DNA from: Paenibacillus lactis
GTDB taxonomy: Bacteria; Bacillota; Bacilli; Paenibacillales; Paenibacillaceae
Direction: 5' to 3'
Length of the DNA: 64,000 nt
Assembly: GCF_017873605.1 (NCBI RefSeq)
Contig: NZ_JAGGKI010000007.1
Span: 62,001-126,000 of the forward strand
The notes beneath the pieces were generated by a model that made no database searches, was not told the DNA's origin, and saw only the letters and a program-made list of their open reading frames with translations. Within the stretch, counting starts at the first letter, position 1. The number at the start of each line of letters is the position of its first letter. Below are positions 51,719 through 61,139 of this stretch, one piece after another. The position numbers and the translations under genes are program-made.

Positions 51719-53407
51719 TTAGTCCGTTACGGCTCCTCTGGAGGCGGAGGATACCAGCTTGGCATATTTGCGGAGGACTCCGCTGGAATGCTTTAATGGT
51801 AACGGCGTCCATTGCTTGGCTCTTGCTTCAAGCTCCTCAGAGGTTACCTGCATATTGATTTCCTGTGTTTCGCTGTCGATGGTGATGATGTCCCCCTCGC
51901 GCAAGAGGGCGATCGGTCCGCCAACCTGTGCTTCAGGCGCCACATGTCCGACCACGAAGCCATGCGATCCCCCGGAGAATCGACCGTCCGTTAAGAGGGC
52001 GACCTCGCCGCCAAGCCCTTTGCCGACAATCATCGCCGTGACAGACAGCATTTCAGGCATTCCCGGCCCGCCTTTTGGACCGCAGTAGCGGATAACCACC
52101 ACATCCCCTTTGTGTATGCGGTCGTTCAGAATGGCTTCCGTAGCTTCTTCTTCACTGTCAAACACGCGTGCAGGACCGGTGAATGTAAGCTTGGCGAGTC
52201 CGGACATTTTGGCCACGGCGCCTTCCGGCGCCAAATTGCCTTTCAGCAGTACGAGCGGTCCGGTAGGCTTCAGCGGCCGGTCAAACGGCCGGATCACATC
52301 CTGGCCGCTCGTAAGCGGCTGAACCTCTGCCAAGTTTTCGGCGAGTGTTCGCCCCGTGACGGTCAAGCAATCCCCATGCAGAAGACCGTGCTCCAGCAGC
52401 AATTTCATCACGGCAGGAACGCCTCCGACATTGCTCAAATCCTGCATCATATATTGACCGCTCGGCTTAAGGTCCGCAAGATGCGGAACTTTTTTGCGTA
52501 TACGCTCAAAGTCGTCGATGGTCAGGTCGACCTCAACCGAATGGGCGATAGCCAATAAATGCAAGAATGCATTGGTTGAGCCTCCCAAGGCCATAACAAC
52601 CGTAATCGCATTTTCGAAGGCTTTTTTCGTCATAATGTCCCGGGGATAGATCCCCATTTCCAGCAGCTTAACGACCGTTTCTCCAGCCTTGACGCATTCA
52701 TCGGCTTTATGGCTTGCTATGGCTGCCGTGGAGGATGAACCGGGCAGACTCATACCGAGTGCCTCGGCCGCTGCGGCCATGGTATTAGCAGTATACATGC
52801 CGCCGCAGGCGCCGGCACCCGGACATACGTGGCACTCGATCTGATGGAGCTCCTCCGGGGTCATTTTCCCGTCATGATATTGTCCGACCGCTTCAAAGGC
52901 GGTCACGATATTGACGTCGCGTCCATTGAGCGATCCGGGCTGAATGGTGCCTCCATAGACGTAGACTGCGGGGAGATTCATGCGTCCGATGGCCATGAGA
53001 CAAGCCGGCGTGTTCTTGTCACAGCCGCCGATGGCAACGAGACCGTCGAAACGTTCGGCGTTCACCACGGTTTCGATGGAATCGGCAATGATTTCCCGGC
53101 TTGGCAGGGAGAAGAGCATCCCTTCATGTCCCATCGAAATGCCGTCAGACACGGTAATGGTATTGAAAATTAGGGGAGCTCCGCCGCCGGTCTGGACGCC
53201 TTTCTTGGCTTCCTTGGCCAGTGCGTCGATATGGATATTGCATGGCGTGACCTCGCTCCAAGTGCTTGCCACCCCGATCATCGGTTTCTTGAAATCCTCA
53301 TCGTTGAATCCTACCGCCCGGAGCATGGCCCGGTTCGGGACCCGGTTCACGCCTTCGCTGATGACCTTGCTGCGAATGCGCAAATCTCGCTGATTGGCAT
53401 GCGTCAT
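51719..53407 (-). CDS. ilvD: Dihydroxy-acid dehydratase
   Basis: A 562-residue Fe-S enzyme of valine, leucine and isoleucine synthesis that dehydrates 2,3-dihydroxy-acids to 2-keto acids. The three cluster cysteines appear as C56 (TPCNIH), C129 ([10 protein letters not shown]) and C201 ([12 protein letters not shown]). The C-terminal [12 protein letters not shown] substrate segment is present. GGAAGGTGAG precedes the ATG. The stop of a truncated GntR remnant lies two bases before the start, and that remnant now forms the 5' part of the message. Other ilv genes are not in the window. Confidence 0.96.
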   Translation of the reverse strand: MTHANQRDLRIRSKVISEGVNRVPNRAMLRAVGFNDEDFKKPMIGVASTWSEVTPCNIHIDALAKEAKKGVQTGGGAPLIFNTITVSDGISMGHEGMLFSLPSREIIADSIETVVNAERFDGLVAIGGCDKNTPACLMAIGRMNLPAVYVYGGTIQPGSLNGRDVNIVTAFEAVGQYHDGKMTPEELHQIECHVCPGAGACGGMYTANTMAAAAEALGMSLPGSSSTAAIASHKADECVKAGETVVKLLEMGIYPRDIMTKKAFENAITVVMALGGSTNAFLHLLAIAHSVEVDLTIDDFERIRKKVPHLADLKPSGQYMMQDLSNVGGVPAVMKLLLEHGLLHGDCLTVTGRTLAENLAEVQPLTSGQDVIRPFDRPLKPTGPLVLLKGNLAPEGAVAKMSGLAKLTFTGPARVFDSEEEATEAILNDRIHKGDVVVIRYCGPKGGPGMPEMLSVTAMIVGKGLGGEVALLTDGRFSGGSHGFVVGHVAPEAQVGGPIALLREGDIITIDSETQEINMQVTSEELEARAKQWTPLPLKHSSGVLRKYAKLVSSASRGAVTD

Positions 53408-53409
53408 TG

Positions 53410-53655
53410 TTACATCTCACCTTCCTTGGTATTTTGGATGAAAGCATACAGTTCCTTCATCGGTCGAATCAGATTCTGCTTCATCACCGAAGAGGCCAGC
53501 GCTCTATCCTTGTTCTCAAGCGCCTGAATTATGCGGGCATGCTCCTCGACCGAGGCGGACGTTGCGGATACCGGCTGGGCCAGGAAAACATATTTGAACC
53601 TCCGGATGTGGATTTGAAGGGAGGCGCTGAAGGAGGCCACATAGGAGTTATCCGA
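53410..53655 (-). pseudogene. Remnant of a FadR-type GntR regulator (C-terminal FCD domain only)
   Basis: About 80 codons encode the end of an FCD ligand domain: SDNSYVASFSASLQIHIRRFKYVFLAQ, then VEEHARIIQALENKDRALASSVMKQNLIRPMKELY. The whole DNA-binding half is missing; upstream sequence is the promoter region of the divergent alkylation-repair gene. Two bases separate its stop from ilvD. GntR/FCD regulators beside ilvD-family dehydratases usually control sugar-acid or branched-chain pathways. It has probably lost its function. Confidence 0.72.
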
Positions 53656-53741
53656 GGTTTGGAAGCGGCAATAACGAAAACGTATGTTCCTCTCGATGGA
53701 CTTGTGATATGATTTTCTAAATGAATAGGGAGGATATACGT

Positions 53742-54428
53742 ATGAATGTTGAAGGATTTGTTGCTGAACTTACCTCATGGTTCCGCACCCATGCTCATCC
53801 GGATAAGGCCGTTGCAATGTCCGCCTATATGAAGAATCGGTACGCATTCTTAGGTATCCAGACGCCGGAGCGGAACGCTCTATTGAAGACCTTTCTTCAA
53901 GCGCATGGAAGACCGGGAAACGAACAACAGCTGGAACAGATTGTAAAGCTGCTGTGGGCACAGCCCGAGCGAGAATTTCAAAATGTGGCGATGACATTGT
54001 TGGATGCCCGCGGGAAGCGGACCGAAGAGTCACGAATCAAGCTTCTGGAATCGTTGATCATTGATAAGTCCTGGTGGGATACGGTAGATTTTCTTGCCGG
54101 AAACTTGTCCGGAAGCTATCTGACCCATTACCCGGAGCAGATCGAGGGTTACCCGGATCGGTGGATCCGGTCGGACAATCTCTGGCTTCGCCGTTCAGCA
54201 ATTCTCTTCCAGCTTCATTACAAGGACCGGACCGACAAGGAGCGGTTATTTCAGTATATCCGCATATGTTGTCACGAAAAGGAGTTTTTTATCGCCAAAG
54301 CGATCGGATGGGCGCTTCGCCAATACGCGAAAGTAAATCCTGACGACGTGCTTGCGTTCGCAGCAAATGAATTCCTTCAGCCGCTCAGCAGACGCGAAGC
54401 GTTGAAACTGCTGACGGCAAGGACCTGA
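53742..54428 (+). CDS. AlkD-family DNA alkylation repair glycosylase
   Basis: A 228-residue HEAT-repeat glycosylase removing alkylated purines such as 7-methylguanine. The catalytic and DNA-contact residues of AlkD are all visible with a shift of three: W112 and D116 in SWWDTVD, R151 in WLRRS and W190 in AIGWALRQY. AGGGAGG precedes ATG 53742. It is monocistronic and divergent from the GntR remnant. Confidence 0.9.
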   Translation: MNVEGFVAELTSWFRTHAHPDKAVAMSAYMKNRYAFLGIQTPERNALLKTFLQAHGRPGNEQQLEQIVKLLWAQPEREFQNVAMTLLDARGKRTEESRIKLLESLIIDKSWWDTVDFLAGNLSGSYLTHYPEQIEGYPDRWIRSDNLWLRRSAILFQLHYKDRTDKERLFQYIRICCHEKEFFIAKAIGWALRQYAKVNPDDVLAFAANEFLQPLSRREALKLLTART

Positions 54429-54519
54429 AGCAGCAGAGTCCATTAGTAATCGTATCCCTGCACGAATCGTCGATGCAAACTCTTCTCATCTCGGAAGAAG
54501 TCTTATTCCATAAGAAAAA

Positions 54520-54548
54520 GAGCAGCTCATTACCGATTCGAGCTGCTC
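54520..54548 (-). terminator. Terminator between convergent genes
   Basis: GAGCAGCTC (54520-54528) and GAGCTGCTC (54540-54548) pair over nine bases. On the minus strand TTTTTC follows, serving the GNAT-APH gene; on the plus strand the tail is weaker. Confidence 0.75.
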
Positions 54549-54573
54549 GATTCCTTTAGGGTGACTCGATGGT

Positions 54574-55908
54574 TTAACCCCCCGCGTTTACCGTCTCAAT
54601 CCCGGCATGAAACGCTTCCGAATCACCGTTTTCCAAGCCGAATAACGCCTCCTGCAACGCGAAAGTGCCCTGGTAAAAGAGAACGCGGTCCATAAGCTGA
54701 TGAACCTCCGGATATACGTCGAGCACAAGCTTGAAAAAGGACTCTCCATATGATGCGCGCAGCGCCGCATAATCAACGGCCGGGTCGCCGATACCGGCTT
54801 CATCAAAATCCAATATGCCGCAAATTCGCATTTCATCCGGATCATACAGTAGGTTTGAAGTGCCAAAATCGCCGTGAATCAAAGCCGGAGCGATTGGCGA
54901 ATCGGACTTCGCATGAAGAAACTTCCCGAAATGCCGATCCGTCCATTGTCTCGCTTCTGGCTTCAAATAAGGGTACAGCTTGGTTTGGATTCGCTCGTAT
55001 AAGTCCGCCCATTCGGCATATGGATCAAACGTTCGAAGCTCCCCTTTATAAAGGCCGTCAAGGTTCATGTTATGAAGGTGGCGCAAGAAACCCGCCAATT
55101 GCCCGGCCAGCCGCCGGCGTACGGCGTCATCCCCGATCTGCTGCAGTCGTTCCGCTTCCAAAGGTTCCCCGTTCAGCTTCCGATAACTGATGAAGGGCCG
55201 GTAAATGGCTTCATCGTCCAAGCAGCATAACACGGGCTGCGGTACATCCAGCGGGAGGCGATCGGCAATGAAGCTCAAAAGGTCGGCTTCATGCTTCAAA
55301 CGGGTTGTTCCTTCTTTATACTTGGGGAAACGGAAGATAAGCTCCGAGTTGACGAGCTTGAGGACATTGTTTTGTCCGGAACCGATGGGCTCCACCGAAT
55401 GAATCTCCAGTTCAGGACAAGCACGGCGGATGGATGCCAGCGCTAGGTCTAGCTCCATTCTTACAAGGTCCAGCCCGGGCGCAAAGCCGTCCGGAATCGT
55501 TCCAAGCTCGGTAAACCCAAACCGCTCAAAGAAGCCTCGACTATGGGGAGATGTCTCAATCTTTACGATGGAAAAATGCGGTTCAGCGCTGATGCGGCGC
55601 AGCCGTTCCGTAAGAAGCTTTGTCCCGACTCCCGAGCGGTGCAGACTCCGATCCACCATGCCCCAGCAAAGTACAGCAATGCTTTCATCATCTCTGCCTG
55701 TCGCATATCCACCGCAGGCAATGACGGAACCCCGCTCATTCTCCAAGACAAAGTATGGCCCTGGAAGTTTCTCTAAGAACAATGCATAGTCTTGTCGTTC
55801 CTCAGCCGCAAAGTACTTGGGCACGTTACTGTCAAATACGGCTAAGCAGGCCTCGTGGTCTTGGTTCTTAAAGGGGCGCAAGCGATACGAGGACAATGTA
55901 TTATCCAT
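54574..55908 (-). CDS. GNAT acetyltransferase fused to an APH-type phosphotransferase
   Basis: A 444-residue cytoplasmic fusion. Residues 1-155 form a GNAT domain with the acetyl-CoA loop HRSGVGTKL near 90-98 and ETSPHSRGFFERFGF. Residues about 170-440 form an aminoglycoside-phosphotransferase-like kinase: GSGQNNVLKL near 176, FRFPKYKEG, catalytic HGDF at 345-348 with N352, and metal-binding DFD at 367-369. The domain order is that of the bifunctional AAC(6')-APH(2'') enzymes, but the sequence is clearly its own. Whether it acts on aminoglycosides or on a native metabolite is not known. It has its own promoter and terminator. Confidence 0.85.
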   Translation of the reverse strand: MDNTLSSYRLRPFKNQDHEACLAVFDSNVPKYFAAEERQDYALFLEKLPGPYFVLENERGSVIACGGYATGRDDESIAVLCWGMVDRSLHRSGVGTKLLTERLRRISAEPHFSIVKIETSPHSRGFFERFGFTELGTIPDGFAPGLDLVRMELDLALASIRRACPELEIHSVEPIGSGQNNVLKLVNSELIFRFPKYKEGTTRLKHEADLLSFIADRLPLDVPQPVLCCLDDEAIYRPFISYRKLNGEPLEAERLQQIGDDAVRRRLAGQLAGFLRHLHNMNLDGLYKGELRTFDPYAEWADLYERIQTKLYPYLKPEARQWTDRHFGKFLHAKSDSPIAPALIHGDFGTSNLLYDPDEMRICGILDFDEAGIGDPAVDYAALRASYGESFFKLVLDVYPEVHQLMDRVLFYQGTFALQEALFGLENGDSEAFHAGIETVNAGG

Positions 55909-55940
55909 GAAATGATCACCTCTCTATAAAACTCTTCCTA

Positions 55941-55968
55941 ATTATACCAAAGCCTTACAAGCAGGTAA
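55941..55968 (-). promoter_or_regulatory. Promoter of the GNAT-APH gene
   Basis: On the minus strand TTACCT (55963-55968)-N16-TATAAT (55941-55946), a perfect -10. The rest of 55909-56148 shows no gene. Confidence 0.5.
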
Positions 55969-56148
55969 CGGAGAATTTCAATCTTAGCCCAGAGCGTGAG
56001 CTCGATCGGGAACGGATCAAAAATATATATGATTTTCAAACCAATCCTCAGGGTACCCTTGATCCCGTGCTTCATTTATCATCATAAGGGACGGGCGTTG
56101 GATACAATGTAATACTGTTCTTACTAACATAAGGGGTGGAGTGGGAGG

Positions 56149-56805
56149 ATGACAGCATCAGGCAAAACCGTATTGTTTCAGGGCGATTCCATCACGGATG
56201 GAAATCGCGGGCGCGACGGCGATCCGAATCATATTCATGGGCACGGTTACGTGTATCTTATTGCTGCTGAGCTTGGATTTGAACTGGCGGATTCCCGGCC
56301 GCGGTTTATTAATCGGGGGGTTAGCGGCAATCGTGCATCAGATTTGTATGCGAGATGGAATGAGGATGCCATTTTTCTTCAGCCAGACCTGATCAGCATA
56401 TTGGTCGGCGTCAACGATGCAGGAAGGGTGATTGAAGGAGCTCCGGAAGGAGCCAGCGATCGATTCGAGAGGGCATACCGTCATATTCTTGAGGAGACAA
56501 AAGAACTTCTTCCTGGAACGGGACTCGTGTTATGCGAGCCGTTTGTGCTGAAGACAGGGGCTACCGTGCAATGCTGGGAAAGATGGCGTCAAATGATCCA
56601 AGAATACAGCAGTGTTGTTAGGCAATTGGCACAGAATTATGATGCTTTGTTTGTTCCGTTGCAGAAAGCCTTCGACGATGCCGCAGCTCGAACAGGAGCG
56701 GATTATTGGATCTGGGACGGGATCCATCCGACGACAGCGGGCCATCGATTGATTGCACGTGAATGGCTGAACGCCGTTCAGAACAGCCCGCTCGCAATTG
56801 GTTAA
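56149..56805 (+). CDS. SGNH/GDSL-family esterase
   Basis: A 218-residue hydrolase without signal peptide. Block I GDSITDG has the nucleophile S14, block II has RGVSGNRASD, block III GVND, and block V DGIHPTTAGH has D190 and H193. This completes the SGNH set. Such proteins deacetylate sugars or cleave lipid esters; the cytoplasmic, short form often acts on acetylated oligosaccharides. GGGAGG precedes the ATG closely. It is followed by a terminator shared with the convergent EIIC gene. Confidence 0.9.
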   Translation: MTASGKTVLFQGDSITDGNRGRDGDPNHIHGHGYVYLIAAELGFELADSRPRFINRGVSGNRASDLYARWNEDAIFLQPDLISILVGVNDAGRVIEGAPEGASDRFERAYRHILEETKELLPGTGLVLCEPFVLKTGATVQCWERWRQMIQEYSSVVRQLAQNYDALFVPLQKAFDDAAARTGADYWIWDGIHPTTAGHRLIAREWLNAVQNSPLAIG

Positions 56806-56898
56806 CCACGGGCAACGAGGCAAGAGAGAACTCGGATGCCGTTTCGGCGATCTTAACAGACACTGGAATGGGCGGGCGATATATTAGAAGAAAGCAGA

Positions 56899-56938
56899 AA
56901 ACTCCCCCGAGAATTAAACACGGAGGAGTTTCCTTTTT
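56899..56938. terminator. Terminator between the esterase and EIIC genes
   Basis: AAACTCC..CCG and CG.GAGGAGTTT pair around an AT-rich loop; TTCCTTTTTT follows on the plus strand and TTTTC on the minus strand. Confidence 0.7.
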
Positions 56939-58317
56939 TAAGCATGATCCTTGCGCATTTGTTTGAAATACCAGAAAAACATGAGAAGATAGAGGGCTAC
57001 CGCAACGATGCTAAGTCCAATCCATTTCATATCCATGGTCTTCACGGCGCTTCCCATCAAGATGGCTAGCATTTTCTCAATCGGGTCCGAGTCAATGGAC
57101 GAGAATAGAGCGTTTGCAGACAGGCCCGCCGGAATGCTGTTCATGGCTCTGGACGTCTCCGTCACAAATTCCGCGATAAACGTTGCGCCCCATAGGAACA
57201 AAGGAATAAGAACGGTTCCAATGATGGTCATTCGCAGTACCCGGCCTTTCGTTATAATCAACAGGGCAGGGGCCAGTACGGTTAACAGAATACCTCCAAG
57301 CGGAAGCACTTTGTTGCCCGGCAAAAAGATCGAAATAATAAGCAGGATCGGTGCCAGAATGTTCGCAACCGCCCACAGCTCGGCTCTTGGCGCAAGGATC
57401 GGCCAATCGATGCCAACGAGCAATGTTCTGCCTTTTAAGCGCTTGCTCATTTGCTTCGTAATGCCGTTTGAAAGCGGTTCAATGGCAGGGCCGAACCATC
57501 CGCCTACCAGCGCGAACAACTCAAGCGCAACGCCTCCGGTAAATGCCAAGGTGAAGATCTCGGCAGCCGACTGCTGGCCAAGAAGTCCGATAAAGATGCC
57601 TAAATAAGCGCCAATGGCAAATTTGCTTCCCCAGAAACCGATTTTCTTATTCAGAACCTCGGCATTGAAATCATACTTATCGATGAATGGAAGGCACACG
57701 TCAATGATTTTATTAAAAATCATCACAACAGGAGCAATCAACAAGCTCGGATGCGCTGTCGTGGTGATATTCGTATCATCGTAATCAAGGAGCTTATTGA
57801 TCGTCGGCTTCATGACATCGGCATTGATCAGCATCAGTGCATAGATCATCATGACAAACAAGGTCGTCAGAATGAAATTTTGATTCGAGTAATACAGCGT
57901 TAACAGCCCGATGACCGATAAATTCCAGATATTAAATAAGTCAACGTTCAACGTGGTCGTCATTTTGGTAATCAGCATAATAAAATTGACAACCAGGCAG
58001 ACAAAGGCAAAGTAAAGCGTATACACGGAGCCCCAAGTAATAACGGCGAGCGGTGCCCAGCCAAGGTCCGTAATCGACAAGGATACGCCCGTAGATTCAA
58101 CAAACTGCTCGAGCGCAGGAGCAAAGGAGCTGGTCAACAGTGAAATGACCGCGCCCATACCGGTCAGCGCAACCGCCATCCGAAGGCCGCCTTCCAAAGA
58201 CTTCGAGATGGATACGCCGACTAGCAGCGAAAGCACAGTAATAATGACAAACATCATGGCGGGTCCGCCGAGATTGATGAAGCCGTTAAATAGATTATTC
58301 ATCGTATCAATAAACAT
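56938..58317 (-). CDS. PTS EIIC, galactitol (GatC) family
   Basis: A 459-residue permease with about 11 membrane segments. The family stretch GGPAMMFVIITVLSLLVGVSISKSLEGGLR begins it, and GGWFGPAIEPLSNGITKQMSKRLKGR lies in the conserved central loop. GAGG lies before the ATG. No IIA or IIB gene is present in this window. It is divergent from a LacI regulator, epimerase and kinase, and both directions carry the same operator, so it should import the sugar or polyol that these enzymes process. Confidence 0.88.
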   Translation of the reverse strand: MFIDTMNNLFNGFINLGGPAMMFVIITVLSLLVGVSISKSLEGGLRMAVALTGMGAVISLLTSSFAPALEQFVESTGVSLSITDLGWAPLAVITWGSVYTLYFAFVCLVVNFIMLITKMTTTLNVDLFNIWNLSVIGLLTLYYSNQNFILTTLFVMMIYALMLINADVMKPTINKLLDYDDTNITTTAHPSLLIAPVVMIFNKIIDVCLPFIDKYDFNAEVLNKKIGFWGSKFAIGAYLGIFIGLLGQQSAAEIFTLAFTGGVALELFALVGGWFGPAIEPLSNGITKQMSKRLKGRTLLVGIDWPILAPRAELWAVANILAPILLIISIFLPGNKVLPLGGILLTVLAPALLIITKGRVLRMTIIGTVLIPLFLWGATFIAEFVTETSRAMNSIPAGLSANALFSSIDSDPIEKMLAILMGSAVKTMDMKWIGLSIVAVALYLLMFFWYFKQMRKDHA

Positions 58318-58340
58318 CAGGTCACTTCCTCAACAAGGTC

Positions 58341-58352
58341 GTAACCGGTTAC
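58341..58352. promoter_or_regulatory. LacI-type operator, EIIC side
   Basis: GTAACCGGTTAC is a perfect 12-base palindrome with the central CG step typical of LacI-family sites. It sits about 20 bases downstream of the leftward -10, a blocking position. An identical copy is 111 bases to the right. Confidence 0.85.
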
Positions 58353-58372
58353 GTGACTTGAGGGATAGTTGA

Positions 58373-58401
58373 AATCTAGCACATGCAAAAAAATTATGCA
58401 A
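58373..58401 (-). promoter_or_regulatory. Promoter of the EIIC gene
   Basis: On the minus strand TTGCAT (58396-58401)-N17-TAGATT (58373-58378). Confidence 0.65.
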
Positions 58402-58417
58402 GGGGTTAAAATTAAAT

Positions 58418-58446
58418 TTGACAGAAAAAATGATCCATGCTTAACT
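58418..58446 (+). promoter_or_regulatory. Promoter of the LacI-epimerase-kinase operon
   Basis: TTGACA (58418-58423)-N17-TTAACT (58441-58446). The second operator begins six bases after the -10. Confidence 0.68.
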
Positions 58447-58451
58447 AGTCA

Positions 58452-58463
58452 GTAACCGGTTAC
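58452..58463. promoter_or_regulatory. LacI-type operator, regulator side
   Basis: A second GTAACCGGTTAC, identical to the copy at 58341. Both carry CG just after the palindrome. It overlaps the predicted start of the rightward transcript, so the regulator should repress itself. Confidence 0.85.
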
Positions 58464-58484
58464 GTAAATGAGGGATACTAATTT

Positions 58485-59483
58485 ATGACAACAATTCGAG
58501 ATGTAGCAAGAGAAGCAGGGGTTTCTGTAGCGACAGTTTCCAGGATTATCAACAATAAGGGAGAAGCTAGCCCCGAAACGATTGCCCGTGTAGAACAAGT
58601 CATTAAACGATTGAATTACAAGCCTAACCTGCTTGCGAAAAGCCTTTCCAAGCGAACTTCGGATTTGATCGGCCTATTGGTGCCTACGCTCAATAACCCG
58701 TTTTTTCCGGAGCTGGTGAAGGAGATCGAGACGGCGGCTAACGCGGAAGGGTATAATATTTTCTTGTGCAACAGCGACGATCAACGCTCCAAGGTCAAAT
58801 ATTACTTGGACTCGATGGTGGACCATTATGTAAGCGGTGCTATCATCAACTCGCTGCATGTCAATGCCGATGACTTGGCCATGCTAGAGGCGCGAGGCAT
58901 TCGGACGATTACGATCGACCGGGCAAATTTCGAGCATGCCTATTCGGCTGTCACGGTGGATCATCAGCTTGGTGCATGGAAGGCGGCGAATCATCTTATC
59001 TGTGATTCCGGATGCAGCAATATCGTATTTTTATCCGGTCCGAAAGACGAGAAGAGCTCCAATGATCGCTTTGCCGGGTTCCGGAAAGCGGTGGAGCATG
59101 CGCCGCATCCTGTACATACAAGCATCGTTTACGGTGACTTCAGCATGGAAAGCGGTTATCACCAGATCAAGCAATACATTTCGTCTGGCAAGCCGTTTGA
59201 TAGCATCGTCAGTTCAAATGATGCCATGGCCATCGGAGCGATTCACGCTTGCAATGAATTTAATATACGCTTGCCTGAACAAGTAAAAATCGTTGGTTAT
59301 GATAACATCAGTTCCGGTTCCTTTATTACGCCTACGCTTACGACAGTGGATCAGAAAAAATCAGAGATCGGAAAAATCGCTGTTCAGGAGCTGTTACGGC
59401 TGATTCAGGACAAGAACGGGCAATCGAAACAATATAACCTGGAACCTGATTTAATCATAAGGAACTCCTCCGCTACGACGTAA
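58485..59483 (+). CDS. LacI-family transcriptional repressor
   Basis: A 332-residue regulator. The HTH (residues 1-22) reads TTIRDVAREAGVSVATVSRIIN, and the hinge is YKPNLLAKSL. The ligand domain is a periplasmic-binding fold with LIGLLVPTLNNPFFPELV and VGYDNISSGSFITPTLTTVDQ at the end. It is expected to bind the two GTAACCGGTTAC boxes and to control both the EIIC and its own operon. The effector is probably a phosphorylated or free form of the imported sugar. Confidence 0.93.
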   Translation: MTTIRDVAREAGVSVATVSRIINNKGEASPETIARVEQVIKRLNYKPNLLAKSLSKRTSDLIGLLVPTLNNPFFPELVKEIETAANAEGYNIFLCNSDDQRSKVKYYLDSMVDHYVSGAIINSLHVNADDLAMLEARGIRTITIDRANFEHAYSAVTVDHQLGAWKAANHLICDSGCSNIVFLSGPKDEKSSNDRFAGFRKAVEHAPHPVHTSIVYGDFSMESGYHQIKQYISSGKPFDSIVSSNDAMAIGAIHACNEFNIRLPEQVKIVGYDNISSGSFITPTLTTVDQKKSEIGKIAVQELLRLIQDKNGQSKQYNLEPDLIIRNSSATT

Positions 59484-59497
59484 AGGAGCAGTAAACC

Positions 59498-60157
59498 ATG
59501 TATAAATTAGGTCCATCATTAATGTGTGCGGATCTTGGCAACCTGGAGTCCCAGATTTCGGAGCTGGACAAGGCGGGCGTCGATTTTTACCATATCGATA
59601 TTATGGACGGGAATTTCGTTCCGAACTTCACGCTCGGCCCCGACTTTGTCCGGACGGTCCGCAAATTGACGGACAAGCCGCTTGATATTCACTTGATGGT
59701 TAACAAACCGGAGAATTATATCGAGTTATTCGCCGATTGCGGAGCGGACATGATCTCCATTCATGAAGAAGCGACCGCACATCTGCAAAGCTCTTTAACC
59801 AAAATCAAAAGCTTGGGAATTCGGGCTGGGGTGGCAATAAATCCTGCAACCTCGCTCGATTTTCTTAAGTATGTCTATAACGTAACCGATTACGTAGTTC
59901 TCATGACCGTGAATCCCGGATTTGCAGGACAAACGTTTATTCCCGCGATGTATGACAAAATCGCTGAGCTTCATGCATTCATTCAAAGCACAGGCATGGA
60001 CATCGAGATCCAAGTCGATGGCAATATCGGCGCCGGAACGATTCCGAAATGCAGGGAGGCCGGAGCTTCCATGTATGTGCTGGGAACAAGCGCCGTATTC
60101 AATGATGCCGGCTCCATTCAGGATAATGTCGCAAATACACGCAAGCTTTTCAACTAA
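59498..60157 (+). CDS. Ribulose-phosphate 3-epimerase family protein (possibly AlsE-like)
   Basis: A 219-residue TIM-barrel epimerase. Family motifs are PSLMCADLGNLE at 5-16, HIDIMDGNFVPN with metal ligands near 32-43, DIHLMV near 65, MTVNPGFAGQTF near 137 and IQVDGNIG near 172. AAAGGAGC precedes the ATG. The Met in PSLMCADL and the sugar-operon context suggest the allulose-6-phosphate or related subgroup rather than the housekeeping enzyme; this is tentative. Confidence 0.85.
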   Translation: MYKLGPSLMCADLGNLESQISELDKAGVDFYHIDIMDGNFVPNFTLGPDFVRTVRKLTDKPLDIHLMVNKPENYIELFADCGADMISIHEEATAHLQSSLTKIKSLGIRAGVAINPATSLDFLKYVYNVTDYVVLMTVNPGFAGQTFIPAMYDKIAELHAFIQSTGMDIEIQVDGNIGAGTIPKCREAGASMYVLGTSAVFNDAGSIQDNVANTRKLFN

Positions 60158-60185
60158 ACGAAAATCCGAGATAGGGGAAATCACC

Positions 60186-61109
60186 ATGAAGAAGAACTAT
60201 GATATTTTGGTTGTTGGCAGCATCAATATGGACGTCATCGTGAATACGGACAAGTATCCTGCCTATGGAGATACCGTGTTTTGTAACTCGATCAATATGA
60301 CGCCGGGGGGAAAAGGTGCGAATCAGGCGGTGACGGCTGCTCAGTTGAATAAAAAAACAGCTTTGATCGGCGCAGTCGGCAAAGATAGCGCAGGCAGTCA
60401 GCTGCTGAGAAACCTGGAGGTCAAGAATGTAGATGTCAGCCATGTTCTCGAAGTGGAAACAAGCGGAACGGGTACATTTGTTGCGATGATTGATGTGCGC
60501 GGCGAGAATACGATGGTAGGGACCAAAGGGGCGAACGACCACATTTTAAGAAAAGACATTGAGCAGATTTTTGATCAGCTCGATGCCAAGATCCTGCTGG
60601 TCCAAATGGAAACCAGTAAGGAATCCATACTTGCCGCCATGCAGGAAGCCCGCAAAAGAAAGATGTTCGTCATTTTGGACCCGGCTCCGGCTGAGGGTAT
60701 ATTCGAGGAGGCATTTCAATACGCAGACCTCATTTTACCGAATAAACAAGAGACCAAAGCCATTACCGGAATCGATGTAGTCGATCAAGAAACTGCGCTG
60801 CAAGCTGCCATCAAGCTCAAGGAGATGGGAATCCCGCAATCGGTCGTGAAAATGGCGGAAAACGGAAGCCTCGTCTACCACAATGACACACCGACGTATA
60901 TCGAGGCCATCAAAGTCCATGCCGTCGACACGGTAGGGGCGGGAGATTGCTTTGCGGGAGCGCTTGCCAGTTCGCTGCTTGAAACGAACGATCTGGTTGA
61001 GGCCGTAAAATTTGCTAGCGTTGCGGCAGGCATCAAGGTTTCCCGATCCGGCGGTCAGGATGCAATTCCAACATTACAAGAGGTATTGTCTTACCATTCT
61101 ACTTGTTAA
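60186..61109 (+). CDS. PfkB-family sugar kinase (ribokinase-like)
   Basis: A 307-residue kinase. The N-terminal GSINMDVIVNTDKYPAYGDTV and GGKGANQAV are ribokinase motifs. The catalytic block is DTVGAGDCFAGALAS, with the base Asp in GAGD. AGGGGA precedes ATG 60186. As the last gene of the LacI operon it would phosphorylate a sugar or sugar phosphate. If the EIIC delivers an already phosphorylated substrate, the kinase may act on a second position or on sugar entering by another route. Confidence 0.88.
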   Translation: MKKNYDILVVGSINMDVIVNTDKYPAYGDTVFCNSINMTPGGKGANQAVTAAQLNKKTALIGAVGKDSAGSQLLRNLEVKNVDVSHVLEVETSGTGTFVAMIDVRGENTMVGTKGANDHILRKDIEQIFDQLDAKILLVQMETSKESILAAMQEARKRKMFVILDPAPAEGIFEEAFQYADLILPNKQETKAITGIDVVDQETALQAAIKLKEMGIPQSVVKMAENGSLVYHNDTPTYIEAIKVHAVDTVGAGDCFAGALASSLLETNDLVEAVKFASVAAGIKVSRSGGQDAIPTLQEVLSYHSTC

Positions 61110-61139
61110 TAGATTGAAGATTTTCTCATACACATACAG

